The notes under the pieces are model-generated. The model ran no database searches and was not told the DNA's origin. It saw only the letters and a program-made list of their open reading frames with translations. This document shows, one piece after another, positions 53,876 to 63,177 of a DNA stretch of 64,000 bases. Positions within the stretch are counted from its first letter, which is position 1, and every line of letters begins with the position of its first letter. Both the position numbers and the translations under genes were made by a program. This stretch comes from Conexivisphaerales archaeon (GTDB lineage: Archaea > Thermoproteota > Nitrososphaeria > Conexivisphaerales > DTJL01), in the NCBI GenBank assembly GCA_038728585.1, contig JAVYTR010000006.1, positions 42,733 to 106,732 of the forward strand, read 5' to 3'.

Positions 53876-54464
53876 CTGCCCTCCTGCTCTGGTCGATTCT
53901 GCATTCTTCGCAGATGAATCTACCATCTATCTCCATCAAGCTGTCTGACCACTGGTTGCAAACATCACAGTAGCCAGAAACAGAAGAAGACCTCTGGCCT
54001 GAACCTCCTGACAGTATCCTTGCCTTCTCGGAGATTATGTCTATAATCTCTGGGGTGACGCCTATTATATCTGACATCGAAACAATCCCGACTACTTTCC
54101 CCTTGTAGGTCACGCCAAGCCTCTTCACCCCCAGCTTGCGCATAAGCCTGGCAGCTTCTGTGACATCCTTCTCAGAGTCTATCGTCTGCAAAGGACTGGA
54201 CATGACATCCTTTGCCTTAACCTTGGAAGGAAGCAGGTTTCTGGCAACAACCTTGTTCACCAGGTCACCATCGGTTACTATTCCCTTGACATCATCGCCG
54301 TCTATGATTATCACGCTACCTATCGAATACTTCGCCATCTTCTTCGCAAGTTCGTCTGAGGTCTCGTTCTCAGACCCAGAAATGACAGGGCTGTTCATCA
54401 CTTCCCTTACAAGCACCTTTGTGGTTATCGACCTCTCCAAGGTTCTCGTTCTCCCAGTTCTCAA
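53859..54464 (-). CDS. CBS-domain pair protein with C-terminal zinc ribbon
   Basis: A 201-residue protein with two CBS motifs (about 20-75 and 85-140: IIIDGDDVKGIVTDGDLVNKV and VTYKGKVVGIVSMSDI), which bind adenosine nucleotides and act as energy sensors, followed by a treble-clef/zinc ribbon (CDVCNQ, CEECR, about 165-190). The start is TTG at 54464, preceded by AGGTG. It is the first gene of the overlapping CBS, Mut7-C, AMMECR1 and glycosyltransferase operon, and may sense adenylate levels for that set. Confidence 0.87.
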   Translation of the reverse strand: MRTGRTRTLERSITTKVLVREVMNSPVISGSENETSDELAKKMAKYSIGSVIIIDGDDVKGIVTDGDLVNKVVARNLLPSKVKAKDVMSSPLQTIDSEKDVTEAARLMRKLGVKRLGVTYKGKVVGIVSMSDIIGVTPEIIDIISEKARILSGGSGQRSSSVSGYCDVCNQWSDSLMEIDGRFICEECRIDQSRRADEETP

Positions 54465-54591
54465 GGCGACACCTAGGATTATTTAGTGTTTCCCAAGATT
54501 GTTCGTCAGTACATCTCTCCTCTAGGTAGAGCAGTGTGGCAATTCCTCTCTTTGGCCTTTCATCGTTCGAAGAGGGGACCAGCTGACAAAG

Positions 54592-56511
54592 TCAAGAAAT
54601 AAGATTCTGTAGCTCTCCAATCCGATCCCCCTCCCCTTTCTTGACTGCAACGATTTCAGAATCTCCTGGAGGAAGAACCTTCATGAATTCGTCAGGGCTG
54701 GGAATCGAGAAACCACTCAGATGCTGTTCTAATATCCTGATCAACTTTTTTGCCAGGGCTTGGGGTTTGATGTTACCAGGTGCTATCTCTACAACAACCG
54801 GACTGTACTTTACAAGACTTGTTACTGGCCCGGAACAGGCAACAACAGCTTCCTCCAGTCTTGTAATCCCTACCCCAAGCGCAAGCTTCAGGTCCTTGAG
54901 GTAGTTTCTCTGACCCTCAATCACGAAGCTTCCTCTTGGCAGATACTGGCCTGAAGGGGCTCCGAGCTTCACCTGTGAAGGTTCAACGTAGTAAGCATCG
55001 GCAGCCCTGAGACCCTCCCTCCAGGCTCTGCTGTAACTTACAGTCGCAACAGCAGCCTCACGAAGACTGGCTTGACCTGCTAGCTTCCCCTTCTTCAGTA
55101 TAAAGAACGGAGAACCCACAATTTCTGCGTGGAATACCAGGTCTTCGTTACTGAGCTTCTTTCTTATCAGCAGACTGTTAGAACCTGCATCTCTTCCTCC
55201 TACAGCAAAGAATGATTCGCTAGTTAAGAACCATCTGTAGGCTTCAAACCATTTCTTTTTCGTCCTGACCTGAGGCGGCAAGGGCCTCTTACTCAGCTCT
55301 GCCTCTCTTTGAGCCAGCTCCTTCTCCATCCTTTTTATCGATTCCTGAATCTGCTCAGCTGATGCCAGCATCTTCTTCGATTCTGAAAATAACTCTGAAG
55401 CAAGAGAGTACCTGCTTTCGAATTCTTTTCTTCTACCATCTACGAACCATGAGCCGTTTTTGTAACTTATCGAGGAGCCTGAAGCGCTGAGCATCTCTCC
55501 AATCTCGTCAAACGACACTTCGCCCATACTGATAGTCTCAGCTATCTCTTTCAATCTCCTTGCCTTCTCCAGGGTTGTTTCATGCATCTTTCTTGCCGAC
55601 TCTATCCTTTTTCTTTCCTTCTCAATTCTTTCTAGAGCCTCTGACTTGAACGATGCCCTTTCTGTAAGAGAAGAAGTGAATATCTGGTCAAGGCGTTCTG
55701 GAAGCAGGGTATCCGAAGGATTGCCGATGTGAGTCAGAAGCAGAGACGATAGAACTTTCTTGCCCTCTACCTCGTAGAGATAAAAAACACTAGCCTTGCC
55801 AGCTTCCTCTTCCATCTCTTTCAGAGTGGAGATAAGAAGAGAAGCCGACGAAGGGTCAAGTACGGTATCTTCGCGAAGGTTGGACCTGGTGATCATCTCT
55901 CTGATGACTCTTTCAGGAAGCTGCACTTTGCTACCTATGAACCTGCTGAGGCTGACTCCTTTCTCATAACCCTGTATCAGGGTTTCGGGAGTGAGGGAAT
56001 CGAGAGGTAGCTTCCTTGGTTTGGGAAACTCATAATTCAAACCAGGTTTGAGGATTCTTTCCTTGCTTTCTATCTCGTGAAGTATCGCCAGAATCTTCAT
56101 TTCTTGGTCGGTTATTATGATGTTGCCAGCCCCGAAGAATTCTGCAAACATCTTCAGTTTCCTGTCTACATGTTCGAATTCTGCAGCTACAATCCTTTCG
56201 CCCCTCAGTACTTTGCATGTAACCAGATGGTACCTGGTGAGATGCCTTCTTGCTGACCTGCAGAACTCAGGGATCTCTCCTTCATGTTCATGATAAGCCT
56301 TGGTCAGCCAGATGGCTATCCTCGGATGTATTGCAAGGTTCTTATCTCCAGCCTCCGACCTGTGAAACCTTATCAGAAGGCCTTCGTCGGTAAGCGGGTA
56401 AACGTTATTAACATACCAGCCATGGAGTTCGTTCTGTACCATGCCGGATAAGGCGCCAAGTTCAAAGGCAGAAAGCTCCAGTCCCAAGGATTCCCGCTTC
56501 AAGGGTCTCAA
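54592..56511 (-). CDS. rqcH: NEMF/Rqc2-family protein (RqcH, NFACT)
   Basis: A 639-residue ribosome-quality-control factor. NFACT-N (about 1-200) includes NLAIHPRIAIWLT, a HhH region (about 200-290), long coiled coils (about 295-440) and NFACT-R (about 455-570) with KKWFEAYRWF, GGRDAGSNSLLIRK, HAEIVGSPF and LPRGSFVIEGQRNYL. RqcH/Rqc2 binds obstructed 60S/50S-peptidyl-tRNA and adds C-terminal Ala tails in bacteria and archaea. Its 5' end overlaps the opposite-strand EMC6-like gene by about 70 bases. Confidence 0.93.
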   Translation of the reverse strand: MRPLKRESLGLELSAFELGALSGMVQNELHGWYVNNVYPLTDEGLLIRFHRSEAGDKNLAIHPRIAIWLTKAYHEHEGEIPEFCRSARRHLTRYHLVTCKVLRGERIVAAEFEHVDRKLKMFAEFFGAGNIIITDQEMKILAILHEIESKERILKPGLNYEFPKPRKLPLDSLTPETLIQGYEKGVSLSRFIGSKVQLPERVIREMITRSNLREDTVLDPSSASLLISTLKEMEEEAGKASVFYLYEVEGKKVLSSLLLTHIGNPSDTLLPERLDQIFTSSLTERASFKSEALERIEKERKRIESARKMHETTLEKARRLKEIAETISMGEVSFDEIGEMLSASGSSISYKNGSWFVDGRRKEFESRYSLASELFSESKKMLASAEQIQESIKRMEKELAQREAELSKRPLPPQVRTKKKWFEAYRWFLTSESFFAVGGRDAGSNSLLIRKKLSNEDLVFHAEIVGSPFFILKKGKLAGQASLREAAVATVSYSRAWREGLRAADAYYVEPSQVKLGAPSGQYLPRGSFVIEGQRNYLKDLKLALGVGITRLEEAVVACSGPVTSLVKYSPVVVEIAPGNIKPQALAKKLIRILEQHLSGFSIPSPDEFMKVLPPGDSEIVAVKKGEGDRIGELQNLIS

Positions 56512-56770
56512 CCCTTTAGATAAGCTGTACTACTGGAGGATAGCTCTTTCTATTCTTGCCGGTCTGTTGTCAGGAGTGTTTTACAACGGTCAAACCAGCA
56601 CTCAGCTACTTGGGTTCGTCTTCTTCCTCTTCTTCTATATCCTCAGCGCCGTAGTATCCAGATTCAGGGGATGGGCTGCCGGCAGGAAGGCCTACACCCA
56701 TGGGTTCATCACTGCCCTCATCTTCTGGTTTGTTGCCTTCAGCCTTTACGTTACTTTCCTCTATCCCTGA
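56441..56770 (+). CDS. EMC6-like small membrane protein
   Basis: A 109-residue protein with a short charged N-terminus containing LDKLYYWRIALS and three TM helices (about 33-50, 55-75, 88-108). The pattern of a conserved W-R after a Leu-Asp stretch, then a glycine-rich first TM, resembles EMC6/Rab5-interacting proteins, the smallest conserved subunit of the eukaryotic membrane-protein insertase, with archaeal relatives. It overlaps rqcH at its start (71 bases) and the acidic-tailed gene at its 3' end (165 bases), both on the opposite strand. No other start codon would remove the first overlap. Family assignment is from pattern, not search. Confidence 0.65.
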   Translation: MPDKAPSSKAESSSPKDSRFKGLNPLDKLYYWRIALSILAGLLSGVFYNGQTSTQLLGFVFFLFFYILSAVVSRFRGWAAGRKAYTHGFITALIFWFVAFSLYVTFLYP

Positions 56771-57046
56771 AAATCTAAGCATTGTGAGCATCAGCCTAGC
56801 ATATATCCTATCCTCATCGTCAAGTAGCGGTATCTGACTTAGCTTCGCCATAGTATCTCTCAGTGATATTCCTTGCTCTGAAACAATCCCCTTTATGTAC
56901 TGGGCACTTCTTATTGCCATCTTCACACCCCTAACCTCTTTCTCGTCAAGTCTGTCTCTCAGTGAATCCAAGTACCTCTCAGCCTCTGCAGGGTCTCTAA
57001 GCGCGGCTGAAGCCAGCTCCTCTATCTCACCATCAGCGAGCCTCAT
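56606..57046 (-). CDS. Acidic-tailed protein coupled to radB
   Basis: A 146-residue protein of unknown family. The first ~95 residues are helical (EEKEVRGVKMAIRSAQYIKG and similar), the last ~50 are disordered and acidic, ending EEEEEDEPK. Its start codon overlaps the stop of radB by 4 bases, so translation is coupled and it may be a RadB partner. The acidic tail is antisense to the TM region of the EMC6-like gene, so its composition may partly reflect that constraint. Confidence 0.65.
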   Translation of the reverse strand: MRLADGEIEELASAALRDPAEAERYLDSLRDRLDEKEVRGVKMAIRSAQYIKGIVSEQGISLRDTMAKLSQIPLLDDEDRIYARLMLTMLRFSGIEESNVKAEGNKPEDEGSDEPMGVGLPAGSPSPESGYYGAEDIEEEEEDEPK

Positions 57047-57738
57047 AGTTCTTGCAACCCCTCCTGTTTTATGATAAACCTGGATACCTCGCCATAGCCC
57101 TCAGCCGTTATCGAATAATAGTCTTTCAGTCTTTGAAGGGTGAAGCTGGAAAGAAGGTAGGGAGATACAAACTGCAGTCCCAGGGCAAAGCTCTGCTGGT
57201 ATGTAGGACTGAACGATACTCTCTGTGCGACAACTACGAACCTTCCGTTGACTACACCCCAGATGTTCAGTCTTCTAGCTAGAAGAGGGAGCATTGCAGA
57301 TTGCTTCGACCTGAAACCTTCTCTCAGGAAAGGCTCTGAAAGGTCGTCAGCCAGAATCACACCATATTTTTGCAGGGATTCACCATCAGCTGCGGTCTCG
57401 AAGATGGTGAAAGGGTCTCCTGACTGTAGGATGTCTATGCGTTCTAGCAGGTCAGCTGAGTTCTCATCATTACGAACCATCTGTCTGATCCTCTCTGGCC
57501 TGAACTTTCCCTGAGTATCGAAGAAAAGCACCTTTGTTCCCTGCATGGCATAGTTTGCAGCGATAGAGAAGAGCAGCTGTGACTTGCCAGTACCAGCTTC
57601 TCCGGAGAACTGTATAAGTCCTCCGGTCTTCATCACACCCTTGATGTATCTGTCCAGCCCTGGCAAACCTGTCCTGATAGGCTCCGGTGAAATCGGCGGT
57701 CTGCCACTGATGTAGAGGTTGAAGCCTGTGTTCAACAC
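57043..57738 (-). CDS. RadB-like recombinase paralogue
   Basis: A 231-residue RecA-superfamily protein lacking the HhH N-terminus of RadA. Walker A is GEAGTGKSQL (about 47-55), followed by FFDTQGKFRPERIRQM, a region very like RadA's YIDTEGTFRPERI, and Walker B with VILADDL. RadB acts as a recombination mediator in euryarchaeotes and similar RecA-like paralogues occur in other archaea. It is divergent from the Sm-like gene and coupled to the acidic-tailed gene. Confidence 0.82.
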   Translation of the reverse strand: MLNTGFNLYISGRPPISPEPIRTGLPGLDRYIKGVMKTGGLIQFSGEAGTGKSQLLFSIAANYAMQGTKVLFFDTQGKFRPERIRQMVRNDENSADLLERIDILQSGDPFTIFETAADGESLQKYGVILADDLSEPFLREGFRSKQSAMLPLLARRLNIWGVVNGRFVVVAQRVSFSPTYQQSFALGLQFVSPYLLSSFTLQRLKDYYSITAEGYGEVSRFIIKQEGLQEL

Positions 57739-57936
57739 TGAACATCTCTCTGATGATTATTTTAACCTAAGTAATATTTCTTGGCTTGACAGATAAACTG
57801 GTCAAATAGCTCATCATGTAATGAAGATACGTGCAATTTTTCAGAAAGAGATGATGAAAAAGTGGCTTCTCTCTGTGTGCATACAGAGACTTTTGCAGAA
57901 TAGGTAGCAGGTGAACGTTCAGAAGAGTTTTTATTG

Positions 57937-58218
57937 ATGCCACCTGAATGCCATTCCGCAGTGAATGAGATATCTCCAAGTATAAAGAGGCCACTATTCA
58001 TGCTTCAAAAGTCCATAAACAAGCCAGTCAGGGTCAGGCTGAAGAATTCTGAAGAATACAGAGGGAACATGGTAAACGTTGATGCATACATGAACGTATT
58101 CCTTGAAGGCGCGGTCGAATACAACGATAAAGGTGACATGGTTACAAACTACGGCAGGGTGGTTATCAGAGGAAATAACGTCCTCTTTATAAAGCTGGAC
58201 GAAGCGCTTAAGGTTTAA
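57937..58218 (+). CDS. Sm-like archaeal protein (SmAP)
   Basis: A 93-residue Lsm protein that forms RNA-binding heptamers. The Sm1 motif lies at about 23-60 (KPVRVRLKNSEEYRGNMVNVDAYMNVFL cut here) and Sm2 is GRVVIRGNNVLFI near residue 80. The ATG at 57937 is preceded by a TTG (57934) and a TATA-like GTTTTTATT; GTG at 57961 is another possible start. It is convergent with the RIO2 gene, the stops overlapping by 4 bases. Confidence 0.93.
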   Translation: MPPECHSAVNEISPSIKRPLFMLQKSINKPVRVRLKNSEEYRGNMVNVDAYMNVFLEGAVEYNDKGDMVTNYGRVVIRGNNVLFIKLDEALKV

Positions 58219-59138
58219 TCAGCAACTGAAAGAGGAAGAGGTCTGACATCAACCTTTCTAACCTCTCCCTTGCAGAAAGAAACAGCCTGGTCCAGATCGC
58301 AAACCACGTCGAATTTCTTCCTGAAGTATGTAACGATATTCCTGATGTCTCTGTGCAATGCTGCGTCGGAAGCTGGGTCCTTAACGCTTGCAGCCTGGGG
58401 CCAGTCTATCAGCACTATCTCGTGCTCTGGTGTGATCAGAACGTTGAATTCACTGAGGTCAGAATTGACGATTTTTGCTTTAAGGTAAAGCTGCCTGACG
58501 GAGTTGAGAATCTTCATCAGCACTTCCCCTGCATCCGCCAGCCTCTTCACCTTGTAAAGCGGAAGGCCAAGCTTCATCTCCATAACGATGGAATGGTATG
58601 CCCTGCCTCTGCATCTGGGAACGTTTAACTTGAATCTGTCAAGTCTCTCTAGCATCTTTTCCTCCCTCTCTGCACTTTCGATACTGGAGAGAAGCCACCT
58701 GTGCCCCTGAGATGAATTGTAGGCTCTTTTCTTTGCCAGACTTCGGAAGGATATCCTCCCTATTCTGAACAATTTTAGGGCTACAGGGTTTCCTTCTGCA
58801 TCTATAGCTTCGTAGACATCAGACTCCTTGCCTATACCGATTGGTATGCCTACATGGCTCAGCAAGCCCTTCTTCACAAGTGCATGAAGAGCCAGAGTAT
58901 CAAGACCAAGCATTGTCATCCTGTAACCCAGTCCTTCCTTGACCCACAGCCCCTCCTTTACAAGAACCCTCTCTGCGTATCTGACCCTGTCTTCGGGTAG
59001 AGATGTGTACTTTATCAGCGAGGAAAGGGGTATGCTCATGAACCTTGGAAGCAAGGATGCCGACGCTGACAGTACTCTGAAAGCCTCGTCAGTGAGCTGA
59101 GAAGTAAGTGAAGCAGCCCTTCTTACCTGGTCAACCAA
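58215..59138 (-). CDS. rio2: RIO2 family atypical kinase/ATPase
   Basis: A 307-residue RIO2 protein, in eukaryotes required for final 40S maturation. An N-terminal winged helix (about 10-85) precedes the kinase fold: nucleotide loop GIGKESDVYEA, ATP-binding Lys in VALKLFRIGRISFR, the catalytic loop NSDLSEFN and the metal-binding LIDWPQA (replacing DFG). Length is normal for archaea. Confidence 0.93.
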   Translation of the reverse strand: MVDQVRRAASLTSQLTDEAFRVLSASASLLPRFMSIPLSSLIKYTSLPEDRVRYAERVLVKEGLWVKEGLGYRMTMLGLDTLALHALVKKGLLSHVGIPIGIGKESDVYEAIDAEGNPVALKLFRIGRISFRSLAKKRAYNSSQGHRWLLSSIESAEREEKMLERLDRFKLNVPRCRGRAYHSIVMEMKLGLPLYKVKRLADAGEVLMKILNSVRQLYLKAKIVNSDLSEFNVLITPEHEIVLIDWPQAASVKDPASDAALHRDIRNIVTYFRKKFDVVCDLDQAVSFCKGEVRKVDVRPLPLSVAD

Positions 59139-59189
59139 CCCTTTCGACTTTTACTTAACTATCCAATAAGCTCATCGTTCGAATAACAT

Positions 59190-60779
59190 CTACAGCATCG
59201 ACCTGACAAATTCAAGAAACACTTCTTCCGGCTTCCCGGGCCTGCTCGAATATTCCGGGTGATACTGCGTCCCGACGTAGAATCTGTTCTTCGGGTACTC
59301 TAGTATCTCTGCTCTTCTCCCGCCATCACTGAAGGCTGAAAAGACGAGCCCCTTTTTCTCCAGCTCAGGCCTGAGCTGCGGGTTTATTTCGTACCTGTGC
59401 CTGTGTCTTCTCACTATCTTCTTCTTACCGTAAATTCTGTGTGCTACTGTTCCTTCTATTATAGTTATTTCGTGTCCTCCCAATCTCATAGTAGCTCCAA
59501 CTTCTGTTACCAGCTTCTGCTCGGGCAACAGGTCAACCACAGGATGAGATGTTGATGAGTCTATTTCTGTCGAATTTGCGTCTTCCCAGCCTAACACATA
59601 CCTTGCAAACGCTATGGTGGCCATCTGGAAGCCAAAGCAGAGGCCCAGAAATGGAATGTTCTTTTCTCTTGCAAAGTTGGCTGCAATTATCTTGCCCTCC
59701 GTCCCCCTCTCGCCGAACCCCTGTGGTATTACTATCCCGTCATAACCCTGCAGAAACTTCGGGTCCCTACTCTCCAAGACCTCAGACTCAACCCAGTTCA
59801 AAGAGATGCCAACTTTCATGTATGCAGCTGCATGCTGAAGAGCATGGTTTACTGATACGTAGCTGTCTGCTAGAGAGGCGTACTTCCCAACCATTGCTAC
59901 CTTTACCTGTTCACCCTTTGCCTCGAAACCCCTCACAATCCTGTTCCATTCACCCCATACCACTCTCTTCTTAAGTCCAGTCTTTGATGAGATCGCCTTC
60001 ATTATTCCTTCATCAAATAGCACCTTCGGAAGCTTGTACACAGTATCAACATCAGGGTTTGAGATGACTGCCCAGTCAGGAATGCTTGTGAAGAGAGCTA
60101 TCTTCTTCTTTAACTCGCTTGGAAGCTTGACCCTGCTTCTTACAACTATACAGTCTGGCTGAATCCCTATCCTCCTAAGCTCCTGAACGCTGTGCTGGGT
60201 CGGTTTTGTCTTGAGCTCGCCGACAGGGTCGACTGAAGGGGCAAGAGTCACATGGACGAAGAAGACATTCTCCTTCCCCTCTTCAAGAGCCATCTGCCTG
60301 AAGGCTTCCAAAAACGGCAGGCTCTCTATATCCCCCACTGTTCCTCCACATTCGACCAGTAAGACCTGTAGTTCTTCGTTCTTGGCCACTGCCCTTATTC
60401 TTCTCTTGATTTCGTCGGTCACATGCGGGATTATCTGGACACAGCTGCCAAGGTACCTTCCTTTCCTTTCAGCAGCTATGACTGTCTGGTAGACCTGACC
60501 AGTTGTTATGTTCTCAGCCTTGGTTAGGTTTTTGTCAAGGAACCTTTCATACGTACCAAGGTCCATATCGCACTCGCCTCCGTCTTCAGTCACGAAGACC
60601 TCTCCGTGCTGCAGAGGGTTCATCGTTCCCGCGTCTACGTTAAGATATGGGTCAATCTTCATGCAGGAGACCCTGTATCCTGCTAGAGAGAGAAGCTTCG
60701 CTATGGAGGCCACTGTCACGCCCTTGCCCAGCCCGGAAAGAACCCCACCGGTTACGAAGATGTATTTAGTCGCTGGCAT
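59190..60779 (-). CDS. pyrG: CTP synthase
   Basis: Converts UTP to CTP with glutamine as nitrogen donor. The N-terminal synthetase domain has [18 protein letters not shown] and [21 protein letters not shown] (split here for length); the C-terminal glutamine amidotransferase has the nucleophile in GLCFGFQ and the QYHPEYSS His/Glu. The frame opens at 60797, but ATG at 60777-60779 ([12 protein letters not shown]) fits the family and has AAGGT just upstream, giving 529 residues. Confidence 0.96.
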   Translation of the reverse strand: MPATKYIFVTGGVLSGLGKGVTVASIAKLLSLAGYRVSCMKIDPYLNVDAGTMNPLQHGEVFVTEDGGECDMDLGTYERFLDKNLTKAENITTGQVYQTVIAAERKGRYLGSCVQIIPHVTDEIKRRIRAVAKNEELQVLLVECGGTVGDIESLPFLEAFRQMALEEGKENVFFVHVTLAPSVDPVGELKTKPTQHSVQELRRIGIQPDCIVVRSRVKLPSELKKKIALFTSIPDWAVISNPDVDTVYKLPKVLFDEGIMKAISSKTGLKKRVVWGEWNRIVRGFEAKGEQVKVAMVGKYASLADSYVSVNHALQHAAAYMKVGISLNWVESEVLESRDPKFLQGYDGIVIPQGFGERGTEGKIIAANFAREKNIPFLGLCFGFQMATIAFARYVLGWEDANSTEIDSSTSHPVVDLLPEQKLVTEVGATMRLGGHEITIIEGTVAHRIYGKKKIVRRHRHRYEINPQLRPELEKKGLVFSAFSDGGRRAEILEYPKNRFYVGTQYHPEYSSRPGKPEEVFLEFVRSML

Positions 60780-60824
60780 AATTACCTTACTGAGCATATG
60801 CTCTTAAACTCTATTGTTATAATT

Positions 60825-61808
60825 TCATTTTACGTAAGGGTAGAGGGTCCCAGCCAGGTCTGCTATATCGACGATCAGCCTGATTATTTCGTTAATACAG
60901 GAGATCGTTTCTTTCTTGCCTGTCTTGTCCGTCCTGGCGAGATTCCTGATTTCATCCTGCACTGCTGAAACTGCGTGCAGGAAGCTGCTGTAAGACTCTC
61001 TTGCTGCGCCGAAGAAATGAAGCTGAGCTGAGTCATGAAGAGCAGAGATCTTCTGTATTACCTGGGCAACATGCTGCACGAAATCCCTATCCTCACCAAA
61101 GAGATCGTCTGAGAATGTATATGCTATATCACCCATGTACTCAAGGTGCTGGTAGGCAACTCTGTAGTCAAGTGCCTTTGTAGCTGAAAGACCGTACTTG
61201 GCTGATAATGCTGAATTCGAGGTTATCTGTCTGAGCATTCTGACGCCCAGAAAGTAGAGCCTGTCAATCTCTTCGTCCCTCTTCTTTATATCTTCGAGCA
61301 ACTCTTCGTTTCTTTCCAGAGATGCCTTTGCCGAGTCTAAGTACATGCTCCTTGCTATGACGTTCATCCTCCTGAAGATCTTTTCAGGAGTTATTCCTCC
61401 CTGCTCCAGCATGAACCGATAGGTTACTGAATCGGCGTCTTCTTCAACAAGTTCAAGGCCCAGGAAAAACCTTCCAATGTCTTTCACCATCTTTCTAACT
61501 CTGTAATCATCAGGGTTGAACAGAAGCCTGATTATCTCCTTACCGGAGAGATAAGCAGCTGCAACCTCCCTCTCTATCCTTTGCCTGTCTTCCTCCTCGA
61601 CCTTTATTGACGAAAAGAGTTGAGAGGCGTTCGTGGATAGCTGGTAGGGAGAGATGAGTATAGTCCCCTGAGGGGTTTCCTCTATCTCAACAATATCGCC
61701 CTTCTTAAGGCCCCTGCCGTTCACCCAACTCCTGGGTAAAGAGATGAAAAGCGTGCCTCCTCCTATTCTTTGCAGCCTCCTATAAATCATGATTAAATCC
61801 GACCTCAT
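60825..61808 (-). CDS. PhoU-domain regulator with N-terminal AbrB-like domain
   Basis: A 327-residue protein. The first ~50 residues form an AbrB/SpoVT-like DNA-binding fold (RRLQRIGGGTLFISLPRSWVNGRGLKKGDIVEI, shortened). Two PhoU-type helical bundles follow (about 110-325). Such AbrB-PhoU fusions are common in archaea and are thought to regulate phosphate uptake. A TATA-like ATTTAAAC lies about 20-25 bases upstream of the start on the minus strand (about 61826-61833). Confidence 0.87.
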   Translation of the reverse strand: MRSDLIMIYRRLQRIGGGTLFISLPRSWVNGRGLKKGDIVEIEETPQGTILISPYQLSTNASQLFSSIKVEEEDRQRIEREVAAAYLSGKEIIRLLFNPDDYRVRKMVKDIGRFFLGLELVEEDADSVTYRFMLEQGGITPEKIFRRMNVIARSMYLDSAKASLERNEELLEDIKKRDEEIDRLYFLGVRMLRQITSNSALSAKYGLSATKALDYRVAYQHLEYMGDIAYTFSDDLFGEDRDFVQHVAQVIQKISALHDSAQLHFFGAARESYSSFLHAVSAVQDEIRNLARTDKTGKKETISCINEIIRLIVDIADLAGTLYPYVK

Positions 61809-61833
61809 CAGAATTGCAGGAAGTTTAAATCTG

Positions 61834-62226
61834 TTATTACTTATTCAATGCTTCTCTGTGTTGACAGCAAGGGTTTACTGCGCAGTGATATTTGCCAATC
61901 TATCTCGTTTAGCAGATGACAGATTTTAGAAACTCTTACATTACTCACTCCAAGCAAAATTAGAAGGGTAAAAAGATAGCTCTTCGCTACCAAAATCTAA
62001 CCAACCCAGTAAGAAATCCGTTATATTAGAAAACGGTTTGCAGATGTTTGTTCTATCACGTAGAACCATCACTCCGTTAAATCATATTAATGATTTAGCT
62101 GGATATCCTGTTCTTGCAAGCATCGGGCTCTGACACAGACTGACAGGAAGGCGAATCCTTTTATGTGTGTACCAATAAGTATAACTAATCATGCTCTGAA
62201 TGGGTTAATTTGAGTGAAGCCTGTGT
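61834..62226. other. Intergenic, no gene seen
   Basis: About 390 bases between the PhoU gene promoter and the divergent winged-helix gene. AT-rich, with no ORF or RNA pattern recognised. The segment TTATGTGTGTACCAATAAGTATAAC (here as a description of 62161-62185) may hold the promoter of the winged-helix gene. Confidence 0.4.
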
Positions 62227-62796
62227 GTGGACAATTCAAAGGAAAGACAGCCAACTCCAAACCGCCAAAAGATATTGGATTACATAAACAAGCATCCAGG
62301 TGCACACCTTAGGCAGATAAAAAAGGAGCTCAATCTTGCCATGGGGGTTCTGCAATACCATATCTATACACTTGAAAAAAGCGGTTATATCATATCTGCT
62401 AAAAGCGGGCTCTACCGACGTTATTATCCTAATTTTGTCTTTGTTAAAAACCAAAAGGACATTTTGGAAGTTCTATCGATGGAAACAGCGAGACAGATAC
62501 TCTTGTTTCTTACTCAGAAGGACAAACGTAATCAAAAAGAAATTTCTGACTTTGTATCGCTCTCACCCGCTACGGTCAACTGGCATATGAAAAGACTGGA
62601 GAACATGGGTCTCGTAATCGCAAAGCATGAAGGCAGAAATGTTTGGTATCTGCTAAACGTAGACCGGAGCATCATCTTGGCACTTTTGAAGACCTATCAT
62701 CCTGCGATCTGGGAGCGATGGGCTGACAGATTAGCCGAATTGCTTGGTGACTTATCCCAAGGTTTCCGTGGAGAAAGTGAATATTCAGAAAAGTGA
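62227..62796 (+). CDS. Two-domain winged-helix regulator
   Basis: A 189-residue protein with two winged helices. The first (about 12-70) has KILDYINKHPGAHLRQIKKEL and GVLQYHIYTLEKSGYI; the second (about 78-150) has RQILLFLTQKDKRNQKEISDF and SPATVNWHMKRLENMGLV. This tandem form is common in archaeal regulators of membrane-linked genes. The start is GTG at 62227. It is followed after 6 bases by a three-TM protein, a pairing seen in other archaea. Confidence 0.82.
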   Translation: MDNSKERQPTPNRQKILDYINKHPGAHLRQIKKELNLAMGVLQYHIYTLEKSGYIISAKSGLYRRYYPNFVFVKNQKDILEVLSMETARQILLFLTQKDKRNQKEISDFVSLSPATVNWHMKRLENMGLVIAKHEGRNVWYLLNVDRSIILALLKTYHPAIWERWADRLAELLGDLSQGFRGESEYSEK

Positions 62797-62802
62797 TAAA
62801 CA

Positions 62803-63135
62803 ATGCTTAGCCTGATAGACCTTCCTGTGTTATATGCAAAAGCAAATCTTTTGATTGGACAGGCTGACTTGACTGACATTATTGTGATTATAACAGGGAT
62901 CTTTTCTCTCCTACTGGCGACCCTCTCGATAATAGCCTGGCGAAGAAGACAAAGTATAAGGTTGATGATTGTGGCAGTCGCCTTTTTGATTTTTTTTATA
63001 AAGACGGTTATAGAATTGATCCCTAATTTCACCAATTTACTTCAAATAATTTCCAGTCTGCTTGACCTCGTCGTTCTCGCAATTATCTTCATAGCGGTGA
63101 CATTTCAACCAAAACAAAAAGAAGATACTATTTAG
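62803..63135 (+). CDS. Small three-TM membrane protein paired with the regulator
   Basis: A 110-residue protein with three predicted TM helices (about 25-45, 53-72, 78-100). No catalytic or binding motif is seen. The 6-base gap to the regulator gene points to one operon; it may be the membrane sensor for that regulator. Confidence 0.65.
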   Translation: MLSLIDLPVLYAKANLLIGQADLTDIIVIITGIFSLLLATLSIIAWRRRQSIRLMIVAVAFLIFFIKTVIELIPNFTNLLQIISSLLDLVVLAIIFIAVTFQPKQKEDTI

Positions 63136-63177
63136 GCTTAAAAAATATTCATTCAAGCTCCCTAAAAAAGACTTGTT

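Noticed and set aside
57762..58001. Minus-strand ORFs of about 75 codons between radB and the Sm-like gene
   Set aside because: They cover a shared divergent promoter and overlap the Sm-like start without domain features.
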